Below, piece by piece: positions 40,807 to 49,730 of a stretch of DNA of 55,002 nucleotides; positions within the stretch are counted from its first letter, which is position 1, and the number at the start of each line of letters is the position of its first letter. Where the stretch lies: positions 1 to 55,002 of the forward strand of contig NZ_WNKY01000042.1 in the NCBI RefSeq assembly GCF_009720825.1, given 5' to 3'. Below the pieces are notes generated by a model. The model saw nothing but the letters and a program-made list of their open reading frames with translations, did no database searches and was not told the DNA's origin. Made by a program: the position numbers and the translations under genes. This DNA is from Duganella radicis (GTDB lineage Bacteria > Pseudomonadota > Gammaproteobacteria > Burkholderiales > Burkholderiaceae_D).

Positions 40807-40951
40807 TTTGGGCCGTCCTGTCCGCTGATATATGCTCTGTGAATGGGATTTCTAGTTGTTCTAGCCTTGTAGCGAATGTAGCCTATGCCCGGCGAAAAAG
40901 CCAGCGCTACGGATAAGCAAAACACAACATTGTTGTCGAAAGGAGCCTGAC

Positions 40952-41656
40952 ATGCAAAAGTCCACCGTGGTATTCGTCCATGGCGCGTTAAACGACCATG
41001 CCGTATGGCGCGCGCAAAGCCGCCATTTCGAGGCCCATGGCTACCCGGTATTGGCGCTGGATTTGCCGGGCCACGGCGTCGACGGCCCCGCGCTGGCCAG
41101 CGTCGACGCGATGGCCGCCTGGCTGCTGGCGAAGCTCGACGCGGCTGGCGTATCGCAAGCGGCGCTGGTCGGTCACAGCATGGGGTCCCTGATCGCGCTG
41201 GAAGCGGCGGCACGCGCGCCGCGGCGCATCACGCATCTGGCGCTGCTAGGCTCCACCTATCCGATGAAGGTGGCCGACGCGCTGCTGGACACCGCACGCG
41301 ACGACGAGCAGCGCGCCATCGGCATGGTGACCAAATGGTCGCACAGCCCGGGTTACGCGGATACCGAACCGCTGCGGCAGATGATGCTGCGCCTCGCGGG
41401 AAAGCAGCTGCTGCACACCGACCTCGCGGCCTGCAATGCCTACGACAACGGCGACGCCGCAGCAGCAGCGGTGCGCTGCCCCACCCTGTTCATTTTCGGC
41501 GCCAACGACGTCATGACGCCGCCCAAATCCGCCGCCCGCCTGGGCGGCGCCATCGCCCACGCGCAAAGCCTCACGCTGCCGGCCGGCCATGCGCTGATGT
41601 CCGAGCAGGCGGACGCCGTCAACCACGCGCTGCTCGACTTTATCGGCAGTCGATAG
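40952..41656 (+). CDS. Alpha/beta hydrolase
   Basis: This 234-aa protein has the hydrolase fold: VFVHGALNDHAVW (oxyanion), nucleophile Ser in LVGHSMGSL, acid in FGANDVMTPP and catalytic His in PAGHALMSEQ. It is probably an esterase-like enzyme acting in the cytoplasm on an unknown substrate. AAAGGAGCC precedes the ATG. Its 3' end overlaps the convergent YihY gene by 17 bases. Confidence 0.9.
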   Translation: MQKSTVVFVHGALNDHAVWRAQSRHFEAHGYPVLALDLPGHGVDGPALASVDAMAAWLLAKLDAAGVSQAALVGHSMGSLIALEAAARAPRRITHLALLGSTYPMKVADALLDTARDDEQRAIGMVTKWSHSPGYADTEPLRQMMLRLAGKQLLHTDLAACNAYDNGDAAAAAVRCPTLFIFGANDVMTPPKSAARLGGAIAHAQSLTLPAGHALMSEQADAVNHALLDFIGSR

Positions 41657-43016
41657 GCCCGAAATGCGCGGCCAGGGTCTTGCCCAGGCCCGCCTCCACC
41701 GCCGTTTCCACTTCGCGCGCCAGCGCCGCGGCCTCGCGCGCGGCTTGCAGGTCGCGCTCATCGTCGCCGTCCGCCACCACGCCGGCGTTGAGCGGCATGC
41801 CGGCGAAGACGAACAGGCGATACACGTCGGCCAGCGTCAGCTTGTCGACATTGGCGAGGATGACCCAGTTGTCCGCGCCCTCGCTCACACGCTTGCCCCA
41901 CTGGACGCGCGGCTGCGTGGCCACCGGCACCCGCCCCACCCAGCCTTCCGCCATCATGCGTTCCAGCAGATTGTCCATTTCATCGAAGCCCAGGCGCGTG
42001 CGCTCGCGGATCCGCACCGCGCTGACCAGCGCCGTGTCGCCGCATTTGCAGGCCACGTGCAGCACCTTCAGGATCGCCATCGCGTCGACAAACTCGCCGC
42101 CCGGTTGCGCCTCGTGCCACCAGCGCTCGTACTTCACCACCGGCAGCGCGGCCACCAGCAAGGCGCCGAACAGGGTGATCAGCCACGATAGATAAACCCA
42201 CAGCAGGAACAGCGGCACCGCCGCCAGCGCGCCGTAAATCTTGGAATAAGTCGGGAACTGGGTGATGAAGATGGCGAAGCCGCGCTTGGCCACTTCAAAC
42301 GCCAGGCCGGCCACCAGACCGCCCCATGCGGCATCGTGCCAGTCGACGTCGCGGTTCGGCACCGCCACGTACAGCAGCGTGAAGGTGGCCGTGGTCAGCG
42401 CCAGCGACAGCGTGGTGTAGATCAGCGTGCCCAGTATCGGCACGTGGCCAACCAGGTCGCTGGTGGCCATGAACACCTGCGAGGACAAGGTCAGCGACAC
42501 GCCGATCAGCAAAGGCCCCAGCGTGATCAGGGCCCAGTAAACCAGAATGCGCCGGGTCCAGGCACGTTCACCGCGCACGCGCCAGATGCGGTTGAACACG
42601 CGCTCGATCAGGTTCATCATCGCGATCGATGTCACGATCAGCGTCACCGCGCCCACCGCCGACAGGCGCGTGGCCTTGGAGGCGAACATGGTCAGGTAGT
42701 TGAGGATGTTGCTGGAGATGGACTTCGGCATCACGCTCTGCACGAAGTACGCCTCCAGCGAAGTACGGAAGGTGTTAAACAGCGGGAAGGTGGTGAAGAT
42801 CGCCAGCGCGATGGTCAGCAGCGGCACCAGCGCAAACACGGTGGTGAACGTCAGGCTGCCGGCCACCTGCGGCAAGCTCTCTTCGCGCAGGCGGCGATGG
42901 GCAAACAGGAACAAGTCCCGCACTTCAGGCCAGGACAGGGAACGCGCTGTCTCCCAGCCGCTTTTACAGCTGCGGTAGACGTACTGGAAGAACCACTTGG
43001 TATATTTTTCAATCAT
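41640..43016 (-). CDS. YihY/BrkB-family inner-membrane protein
   Basis: This 458-aa protein has a conserved core of six membrane helices: GSLTFTTVFALVPLLTIALAIF, VGAVTLIVTSIAMMNLIERVFN, VYWALITLGPLLIGVSL, and YGALAAVPLFLLWVYLSW with LITLFGALL. A soluble C-terminal domain of about 150 residues, winged-helix-like, follows (RERTRLGFDEMDNLLERMMAEGWV). The family was once annotated as RNase BN; its function remains unsettled. It is divergent from wrbA, with 64 bp between starts. Confidence 0.92.
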   Translation of the reverse strand: MIEKYTKWFFQYVYRSCKSGWETARSLSWPEVRDLFLFAHRRLREESLPQVAGSLTFTTVFALVPLLTIALAIFTTFPLFNTFRTSLEAYFVQSVMPKSISSNILNYLTMFASKATRLSAVGAVTLIVTSIAMMNLIERVFNRIWRVRGERAWTRRILVYWALITLGPLLIGVSLTLSSQVFMATSDLVGHVPILGTLIYTTLSLALTTATFTLLYVAVPNRDVDWHDAAWGGLVAGLAFEVAKRGFAIFITQFPTYSKIYGALAAVPLFLLWVYLSWLITLFGALLVAALPVVKYERWWHEAQPGGEFVDAMAILKVLHVACKCGDTALVSAVRIRERTRLGFDEMDNLLERMMAEGWVGRVPVATQPRVQWGKRVSEGADNWVILANVDKLTLADVYRLFVFAGMPLNAGVVADGDDERDLQAAREAAALAREVETAVEAGLGKTLAAHFGPIDCR

Positions 43017-43080
43017 GGGGCGTATCGTATTACAACAGTGGCAATGATGCCAGCCGCTAAACCGCCCTATAATAACGCCG

Positions 43081-43680
43081 ATGAACTCTCTGACTATTCT
43101 TGTACTGTTTTACTCGCGCCATGGCGCCACGCGCAAACTGGCCGAGCTGATCGCGCAGGGGATCGAAAGCGTGCCGGGTTGCGACGCGCGCCTGCGCACC
43201 GTGCCGGCCGTGTCCACCGTGGCCGAGGCCACTGAACCGGAGGTCCCGGCCGATGGCGCGCCTTACGTGGAACTGGACGATCTGATCGAATGTGCCGGCA
43301 TCGCCGTCGGCTCGCCTACGCGCTTCGGCAATATGGCGGCGGCCATGAAGTATTTCTGGGACGGCACCGCCAGCCAGTGGCTGTCGGGCGCGCTGGCGGG
43401 CAAGCCAGCCTGCGTGTTCACCTCCACCGGCAGCCTGCACGGCGGGCAGGAATCGACCCTGCTGTCGATGATGATCCCGCTGTTCCATCACGGTCTGATG
43501 GTGCTCGGCCTGCCGTACACCCATCCCGAACTGATGACCACCGCCAGCGGCGGCACGCCGTACGGCGCCAGCCATTGGTCCGGGCTCGACGGCCAAAAGG
43601 TCATGACCGAAGACGAGAAACGCCTGGCCATCGCATTGGGCAAGCGCCTGGCTGAAACAGCAGTCAAACTTAACGGATAA
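43081..43680 (+). CDS. wrbA: NAD(P)H:quinone oxidoreductase, WrbA family
   Basis: This 199-aa flavodoxin-fold enzyme has the FMN phosphate loop YSRHGATRKLAELI. GSPTRFGNMAAAMKYFWDGT, the flavin-binding STGSLHGGQESTLLSM and GGTPYGASHWSG are all WrbA signatures. It transfers two electrons from NAD(P)H to quinones in the cytoplasm, which limits redox cycling. The DUF2069 gene follows after five bases and then a FAD-linked oxidase, so the three probably form an operon. Confidence 0.94.
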   Translation: MNSLTILVLFYSRHGATRKLAELIAQGIESVPGCDARLRTVPAVSTVAEATEPEVPADGAPYVELDDLIECAGIAVGSPTRFGNMAAAMKYFWDGTASQWLSGALAGKPACVFTSTGSLHGGQESTLLSMMIPLFHHGLMVLGLPYTHPELMTTASGGTPYGASHWSGLDGQKVMTEDEKRLAIALGKRLAETAVKLNG

Positions 43681-43685
43681 GCGCC

Positions 43686-44093
43686 ATGGAAACCACAGCA
43701 CAAAAATATTTTCACTGGGGCGCGATCGGCAGCCTGGTGACGCTGATTGTCTGGTGTGTGTTGTGGGAGACGGTGCTGGCGCCGTTGAAGCCGGGCGGCT
43801 CGTGGCTGGTGCTGAAAGCCGCACCGCTGCTGCTGCCGCTGTATGGCGTGTACAAGCGCGATATCTACACGCTGCAATGGACGTCGATGATGATCCTGCT
43901 GTACTTCGCCGAAGGCGTGGTGCGCGGCTGGAGCGATACCGGCAGCCTGTCCGCCTGGCTGGGCTGGGGCGAGGCGGCGATTGTGTGCGTGTATTTTGTG
44001 TGCGCCGTGCTGTATCTGCGTCCTTACAAGCGTGCCGCCAAAAAGATGGCCAGGGAACTGCTCGACAAGGTAAAGGTCAACACGGTTAAATGA
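43686..44093 (+). CDS. DUF2069 inner-membrane protein
   Basis: This 135-aa protein has four likely membrane helices: IGSLVTLIVWCVLWETVLAPL, LVLKAAPLLLPLYGVY, LQWTSMMILLYFAEGVV and EAAIVCVYFVCAVLYL. A basic tail follows. The pattern, size and position after wrbA match DUF2069 proteins of betaproteobacteria. Function is unknown. Its stop overlaps the next start (ATGATG). Confidence 0.9.
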   Translation: METTAQKYFHWGAIGSLVTLIVWCVLWETVLAPLKPGGSWLVLKAAPLLLPLYGVYKRDIYTLQWTSMMILLYFAEGVVRGWSDTGSLSAWLGWGEAAIVCVYFVCAVLYLRPYKRAAKKMARELLDKVKVNTVK

Positions 44094-45496
44094 TGGATTT
44101 TCTCTCGCAATGCCGCGCCATCGTCGGCGACGCCGGCGTGCTGGACGCGGAAGCCGATATGGCGCCCTTCCTCACCGACTGGCGTGGACGTTTCACCGGC
44201 AAGGCGTTGGCGGTGCTGCGTCCCGGCTCGGTCGAGCAAGTGGCGGCGCTGGTGCGCGCTTGCGCCGAACATCGCGTGGCCCTGGTGCCACAGGGCGGCA
44301 ACACCGGATTGGTGCTGGGCAGCGTGCCGGATGCCAGCGGCGCGCAAGTGGTGCTGTCGCTGGCGCGGCTGAACCGCGTGCGCCAGATCGATCCGGTCAA
44401 CCGCACCATGACGGTGGATGCGGGCTGCATACTCCAGCAGATTCAGGAAGCGGCGGCCGCCGAGGGTTGTTTGTTCCCCTTGTCGCTGGCGGCGGAAGGC
44501 AGCTGCACCATTGGTGGCAACCTGTCCACCAACGCGGGCGGCACGGCGGTTCTGCGGTATGGGAATACGCGTGAATTGTGTCTTGGCCTTGAGGTGGTAA
44601 CGCCGCAGGGCGAGATCTGGAGCGGCTTGCGCGGCCTGCGCAAGGACAATACCGGCTACGACCTGCGCGATCTGTTCATCGGCGCCGAGGGCACGCTGGG
44701 CATCATCACCGGCGCGGTGCTCAAGCTGTATCCGCAACCGAAGGCCAGCATCACGGCGCTGGCCGCCCTGCCCTCGCCTGCCCATGCGCAGCAGTTGCTG
44801 GTGCTGATGCAGGATCACTGTGGCGCCAGCCTGACGGGCTTTGAGCTGATGTCGCGCTTCTGTCTCGATCTGGTGGCGCGGCAGTTCCCGCAACTGCCCA
44901 AGCCTTTCGCCGAACCGTATGCGCAGTATGTGCTGCTGGAGTTGTCGAGCAGCGAGTCGGAGGCGCATGCGGTCGGTTTGCTGGAGCATGCGATTGGCGC
45001 GGCGCTGGAGCGCGGCGTGATTCAGGACGCGGTGGTGGCGTCGTCGGTGGCGCAATCGGCCGGCCTGTGGCAGCTGCGCGAGCATATCCCGCTGGCGCAG
45101 GCCAAGGCGGGCAAGAACATCAAGCACGATATTTCGCTGCCGGTATCGCGCATCGCCGACTTTATCGCGGCGACCGGGCCACGGCTGGAGGCGGCATTCC
45201 CCGGCTGCCAGCTGGTGTGCTTCGGCCATCTGGGCGATGGCAACCTGCATTACAACGTCGCGCCGCCGGCAGGGATTTCCAATGAAGACTTCCTCGTCAA
45301 TCAGGACAAGGTCAATCGCGTGGTGCACGACAGCGTGGTGGCGTTTGGCGGGTCGATTTCGGCCGAACACGGGATCGGTGCGTTGAAGCGCGACGAGCTG
45401 GCGCACTACAAATCGCCGGTGGAACTCAATATGATGCGAGCCATCAAAGCCGCGCTGGACCCGCTGGGTATTATGAATCCCGGTAAAATCCTTTGA
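44093..45496 (+). CDS. FAD-linked oxidase (GlcD / D-2-hydroxyacid dehydrogenase type)
   Basis: The start is ATG 44093 or the adjacent ATG 44090; about 467 aa. The FAD_binding_4 domain has VALVPQGGNTGLVLGSVPD, GCLFPLSLAAEGSCTIGGNLSTNAG and GLRKDNTGYDLRDLFIGAEGTLGII. The C-terminal FAD-oxidase domain contains CFGHLGDGNLHYNV and ends in SAEHGIG and DPLGIMNPGKIL. It oxidises a D-2-hydroxyacid such as D-lactate or D-2-hydroxyglutarate. The exact substrate cannot be read from the sequence. Confidence 0.93.
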   Translation: MDFLSQCRAIVGDAGVLDAEADMAPFLTDWRGRFTGKALAVLRPGSVEQVAALVRACAEHRVALVPQGGNTGLVLGSVPDASGAQVVLSLARLNRVRQIDPVNRTMTVDAGCILQQIQEAAAAEGCLFPLSLAAEGSCTIGGNLSTNAGGTAVLRYGNTRELCLGLEVVTPQGEIWSGLRGLRKDNTGYDLRDLFIGAEGTLGIITGAVLKLYPQPKASITALAALPSPAHAQQLLVLMQDHCGASLTGFELMSRFCLDLVARQFPQLPKPFAEPYAQYVLLELSSSESEAHAVGLLEHAIGAALERGVIQDAVVASSVAQSAGLWQLREHIPLAQAKAGKNIKHDISLPVSRIADFIAATGPRLEAAFPGCQLVCFGHLGDGNLHYNVAPPAGISNEDFLVNQDKVNRVVHDSVVAFGGSISAEHGIGALKRDELAHYKSPVELNMMRAIKAALDPLGIMNPGKIL

Positions 45497-45507
45497 GCGA
45501 GGCTGAG

Positions 45508-45906
45508 ATGCATATCCTGATCGTTGCTGCGTTGGCGGGTGCTGTCTACAAATGCACGGTAGATGGCAGGATCACTTACAGCGATATACCCTGCGCCGGC
45601 GGCGCGGTGCTGGAGGCGCCGGCCGCGCCTTCGCCCGATCCGGCGGCCGGCGCCACGCTGCGCCGCCAGCAAAAGCAGGCCGACACGCTGGAAAAGGCGC
45701 GTCTCAAGCGCGAGGAACGCGAAGAGCGTGACGCCGCTCGCGATGCCAAGGCTGCCGCTGCGCAGCGCAAGAAGTGCGATCAGCTCAAGCTCAAGAAGCG
45801 CTGGGCCGACGAAGACGCCCGCCGCGCCACCGGCCAGGCCACCGAAGCCGCCCGCCTGCGCGCCCACCGCGCCGGCGAGGCGATGTCACTGGAGTGTCCA
45901 CACTGA
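45508..45906 (+). CDS. DUF4124-domain protein
   Basis: The start is ATG 45508 with GAGGCTGAG before it (TTG 45493 is in frame), giving 132 aa. A short hydrophobic N terminus (MHILIVAALAGAV) leads into the DUF4124 motif YKCTVDGRITYSDIPCAGG. A highly charged coiled-coil follows (KQADTLEKARLKREEREERDAARDAK). DUF4124 proteins are usually exported and of unknown function. It overlaps the downstream permease start. Confidence 0.85.
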   Translation: MHILIVAALAGAVYKCTVDGRITYSDIPCAGGAVLEAPAAPSPDPAAGATLRRQQKQADTLEKARLKREEREERDAARDAKAAAAQRKKCDQLKLKKRWADEDARRATGQATEAARLRAHRAGEAMSLECPH

Positions 45907-48590
45907 TGTCCGACCACGCACCGCCCAGCCCACCGCCGGCTCAGGCGCCCGGCACGCCGCGAGAGGCTGCGCTTGGGGCCATCAACGCCAGTGGCGAGTG
46001 CCCGGCCCCGCGCGGGGCGGCGGACGGCTCGGCTGCATCGATGCGCCGCTTGTCGCGCTGGCTGCTGCTGGGCGAATGGCGCGCCCACCCGATGCGGGCG
46101 TTGGTGGCGATTGCGGCCATCGCGGTCGGCATCTCGCTCGGTTTCGCCATCCACCTGATCAACGCCGCCGCTTTCAACGAATTTTCCGCCGCGGTGAAAA
46201 GCCTGTCCGGCGTGGCGGACATCCAGGTGCGCGGCGCCGAGCCATTCTTCGACGAAGCCATCTTCCCGGCGCTGGCCGAGCGCGAAGGCGTGGTGGTTGC
46301 GTCGCCGGTCCTGGAACTGGAAGCCTCGGTCCCCGGTCAGCGCACCGCCCTGAAAATCCTCGGCATCGACGCCTTCCGCGCCAGCTTCGTCTCGCCCGAC
46401 CTGCTGGGCACACCGGCCGAAGACCGCCTTGAAGACACACTGGCCGACGACGCCCTGTTCCTCTCCGCCGCCGCGCAACAATGGCTGCAACCGGCTGACG
46501 GCGCGGTAACGCTGCAAGTCGGCACCAACCAGCTCAAGCTGCGCGTAGCCGGCCCGCTGCCGGGCGCACGTGCCGGCCAGCGCATCGCCGCGATGGATAT
46601 CGGCACCGCCCAATGGCGCTTCGAAAAACTCGGCCAGCTCTCGCGCATCGACCTCAAACTGCGCGATGGCGTCAATCGCGAGGCCTTCAAGGCCCAGCTC
46701 CAGCAAGACCTGCAACGCCAGTACCCCGGCCGCTTCCGCGTCAACCAGCCCAACGACGAAGAACAGAACAACCGCAACGAAGGGATGAGCCGCGCCTACC
46801 GTGTCAATCTTACCGTGCTGGCGCTGGTGGCGCTGTTCACCGGCGCTTTCCTCGTATTCTCCACGCAGGCCCTGTCCGTGATCCGCCGCCGCAGTCAGTT
46901 CGCGCTGCTGCGCGTGCTGGGCATGGGCCGTCACCGCTTGCTGCGGCAAATATTGATCGAAGGCCTGTGCCTCGGTGTGGCCGGTTCCGCCATCGGCATC
47001 GCCGCCGGCTACGGCATGGCGGCCGCCGCGCTGCACTTCATGGGTGCCGACCTTGGCGCCGGCTTCTTCTCCGGCGTGCGCCCGCAAGTGCATTTCACGC
47101 CGGTGGCCGCCGCTGTCTACTTCGCGCTGGGCGTAGTGGTTGCGCTGCTGGGCTGCGCCGCGCCTGCGCTCGATGCGGCGCGCGCCAAGCCGGCCGTCGC
47201 GCTGAAATCCGGCACCGAGGAAGCGGCCATGTCGCGTCTCTCGCGTGCCTGGCCATCGCTGGTGCTGATGGCGTTGGCCGCGCTGCTGTCGCAAGCGCCG
47301 CCGGTGTTCGAGCTGCCGCTATTCGGCTACCTCTCGATCGCCCTGCTGCTGATCGGCGCCATCGGCCTGATGCCGCGCCTGGCCGCCATCGTGTTCCGCT
47401 ACGCACACCAGCGCTGGAGCGCCGCCACCGCCGGCAAGCCCGGCGCTTCCGCCGTCATGACACTGACCTTGTCGCGGCTCGCCAATGCCTCCAGCCAGGC
47501 CGGTATCGCGCTGGGCGGCGTGCTGTCCAGTTTCAGCCTGATGGTGGCAATGGCCATCATGGTCGCCAGCTTCCGTGTGTCGCTGGACGACTGGCTGCAA
47601 CACATCCTGCCGGCCGATATCTACGTCGGCGCGGCCACCGGCGGCGGCACCGCCGGCCTGCATCCGGAACAACAGGCCACGCTGGCCGCCCTGCCCGGCG
47701 TGGCGCATGCCGACTTCCTGCGCACCCGCTCCGTTTCGCTGGCGTCCGATCGCCCGCCTGTCACGCTCATGGCGCGCAACGTCGATCCGGCCAACCCAAG
47801 CCGCACGCTGTCCATCGTCGGCGAGGCGCGCGCACCAGCGCCGGGCGCAAGGCCGGTGTGGGTGTCCGAAGCGATGGTGGATTTGTACGGCATGCAGGTC
47901 GGCCAGCGCGTCGAGCTGCCGCTCAACGGCGTAATGCACGCCTTCCAGGTGGCCGGCGTCTGGCGCGATTACGCGCGGCCGACCGGCACCATCCAGATGC
48001 TGCTCAGCGACTACCGCGCCATCACCGGCGATCAGGAAGCCAGCGGCGTCGCGCTCTCGCTCAAGCCCGATGCCAAAGCCGAGGACACACTGACCGCATT
48101 GAAACGCCTGCCCTTCGCCGCCGCGCTGGAAGCCAGCGAACCCTCCGAGATCCGCGCCATGAGCATGAAAATATTCGACCGCAGCTTCGCCATCACCTAT
48201 CTGCTGGAGGCGATCGCCATCGTCATCGGCCTGTTTGGCGTGGCGGCCACGTTCTCGGCGCAGACGCTGGCGCGCGCCAAGGAATTCGGCATGCTGCGCC
48301 ACGTCGGCGTCACGCGCAAGCAGGTGCTGTCGATATTGGCGATTGAAGGCGGCTCGCTGACGGCGCTCGGCATCGCCACCGGCTTCGTGCTGGGATGGGT
48401 CATCAGCCTGATATTGGTATTCATCGTGAATCCGCAATCATTCCACTGGACCATGCAACTCCATTTGCCCTGGCCGCTGCTCGCCAGCGTGGCCGGCCTG
48501 CTGCTGGCCGCCGCCGCGCTCACCGCGCTGCTGGCCGGCCGGCAATCGCTGTCCGGCGGACCGATACGCGCCGTCAGGGAGGACTGGTAA
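45906..48590 (+). CDS. FtsX-like ABC transporter permease (AttFG-like)
   Basis: The start is ATG 45906, overlapping the DUF4124 stop; 894 aa. A Pro/Ala-rich cytoplasmic leader of about 45 residues precedes the first membrane helix (LVAIAAIAVGISLGFAIHLI). A large periplasmic MacB_PCD-like domain follows, then three helices (LTVLALVALFTGAFLVFSTQ onward). The middle repeats this plan, and the C terminus has three more (LLEAIAIVIGLFGVAATFSA onward). Two FtsX cores in one chain make it a fused type VII ABC permease. The neighbouring AttH-like gene supports AttEFGH/MacB-type export of a lipophilic or envelope substrate. No ATPase gene is adjacent. Confidence 0.9.
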   Translation: MSDHAPPSPPPAQAPGTPREAALGAINASGECPAPRGAADGSAASMRRLSRWLLLGEWRAHPMRALVAIAAIAVGISLGFAIHLINAAAFNEFSAAVKSLSGVADIQVRGAEPFFDEAIFPALAEREGVVVASPVLELEASVPGQRTALKILGIDAFRASFVSPDLLGTPAEDRLEDTLADDALFLSAAAQQWLQPADGAVTLQVGTNQLKLRVAGPLPGARAGQRIAAMDIGTAQWRFEKLGQLSRIDLKLRDGVNREAFKAQLQQDLQRQYPGRFRVNQPNDEEQNNRNEGMSRAYRVNLTVLALVALFTGAFLVFSTQALSVIRRRSQFALLRVLGMGRHRLLRQILIEGLCLGVAGSAIGIAAGYGMAAAALHFMGADLGAGFFSGVRPQVHFTPVAAAVYFALGVVVALLGCAAPALDAARAKPAVALKSGTEEAAMSRLSRAWPSLVLMALAALLSQAPPVFELPLFGYLSIALLLIGAIGLMPRLAAIVFRYAHQRWSAATAGKPGASAVMTLTLSRLANASSQAGIALGGVLSSFSLMVAMAIMVASFRVSLDDWLQHILPADIYVGAATGGGTAGLHPEQQATLAALPGVAHADFLRTRSVSLASDRPPVTLMARNVDPANPSRTLSIVGEARAPAPGARPVWVSEAMVDLYGMQVGQRVELPLNGVMHAFQVAGVWRDYARPTGTIQMLLSDYRAITGDQEASGVALSLKPDAKAEDTLTALKRLPFAAALEASEPSEIRAMSMKIFDRSFAITYLLEAIAIVIGLFGVAATFSAQTLARAKEFGMLRHVGVTRKQVLSILAIEGGSLTALGIATGFVLGWVISLILVFIVNPQSFHWTMQLHLPWPLLASVAGLLLAAAALTALLAGRQSLSGGPIRAVREDW

Positions 48591-49669
48591 TGTTGCGCCG
48601 CCTGCTATTGGCCTTCACCATCGTGCTGTCGGCGTTCGCGCACGCCGCCGGGCCGCAATTCACGCCGGTGACGCCGCTGCCGCCCGGCGCAGCACTGTCC
48701 TTCCCTAAAGACTACGGCGCGCATCCCGGCTACAAAACCGAATGGTGGTACGTCACCGGCTGGATCAATACGCCGGATGGCAAGCCGCTCGGCTTCCAGG
48801 TCACCTTCTTCCGCAGCGCCACCGGCCATGACCGCGCCAATCCCAGTCAGTTCGCGCCCAAGCAGCTGATCATCGGCCACGCCGCCATCTCCGATCCGGC
48901 CAACGGCAAACTGCTGCATGACCAGCGCAGCGCGCGCGAGGGCTTCGGCCTGTCCTACGCCAGGACCGGCGACACCGACGTCAAACTGGAAGACTGGCAC
49001 ATGCTGCGCAGCGCCGACGGCAGCTACACCGTCCACGTCGACAGCGCCCAGTTCAAGTTCGACCTGAATCTGAAGCCAACCCAGGCCGTGCTGCCCGAGG
49101 ACGACCGGGGCTACTCGCGCAAAGGCCCGCGCCCCGGGCAGGCCAGCTACTATTACAGTGAACCACACCTGCAAGTTAGCGGAAATATCACACACAGGGG
49201 CAAACCGGCCGCCGTCACCGGGTCGGCCTGGCTCGATCACGAATGGTTCAGCGAATACGTCGATCCCAACGCCAACGGGTGGGATTGGATCGGCGCCAAC
49301 CTCAGTGACGGGGGCGCCATGATGGCTTTCCAGATCCGCGGCAAGACAGGTGCTAAACTATGGGCGCACGCGACATGGCGCGATGCTTCCGGTAAGATCA
49401 CGCAGTTTGCCCCGGACCAGGTCAAATTTACCCCGCAAAGGCGGTGGCGTTCGCCCCGCACCAATGCCGAGTATCCCGTTGCGACCCAGCTCACCACCGG
49501 CAATACCGTGTGGGACATCGTGCCTTTGCAGGACGATCAGGAACTGGACTCGCGCCGGTCGACCGGCGCCGTGTACTGGGAGGGCGCGGTGACGCTGAGC
49601 CGCGACGGCAAGCCGGCCGGACGAGCCTATCTGGAACTGACCGGCTATGTCCGGGCGATGAAACTGTAA
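48590..49669 (+). CDS. AttH/CrtC-like lipocalin-fold secreted protein
   Basis: The ATG at 48590 overlaps the permease stop (TAATG); 359 aa. Signal peptide LLLAFTIVLSAFAHAA. The mature protein matches the AttH/carotenoid 1,2-hydratase-like family: HPGYKTEWWYVTGWINTPDGKPLGFQVTFFR, then GKPAAVTGSAWLDHEWFSEY and WDWIGANLSDGGAMMAFQIR. Members are tandem lipocalin-like barrels. Coupling to the permease suggests it receives or presents the transported lipophilic molecule in the periplasm. Confidence 0.9.
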   Translation: MLRRLLLAFTIVLSAFAHAAGPQFTPVTPLPPGAALSFPKDYGAHPGYKTEWWYVTGWINTPDGKPLGFQVTFFRSATGHDRANPSQFAPKQLIIGHAAISDPANGKLLHDQRSAREGFGLSYARTGDTDVKLEDWHMLRSADGSYTVHVDSAQFKFDLNLKPTQAVLPEDDRGYSRKGPRPGQASYYYSEPHLQVSGNITHRGKPAAVTGSAWLDHEWFSEYVDPNANGWDWIGANLSDGGAMMAFQIRGKTGAKLWAHATWRDASGKITQFAPDQVKFTPQRRWRSPRTNAEYPVATQLTTGNTVWDIVPLQDDQELDSRRSTGAVYWEGAVTLSRDGKPAGRAYLELTGYVRAMKL

Positions 49670-49730
49670 GAACAATATAACGCAGCACCAAACGTCAGAA
49701 TAAGCATATTTACGCAACCGCAGCCAGACA

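Noticed and set aside
46613..48346. 577-codon frame inside the FtsX-like permease
   Set aside because: Same strand but a different frame; Arg/Pro/Ala-rich shadow, while the permease frame shows membrane helices.
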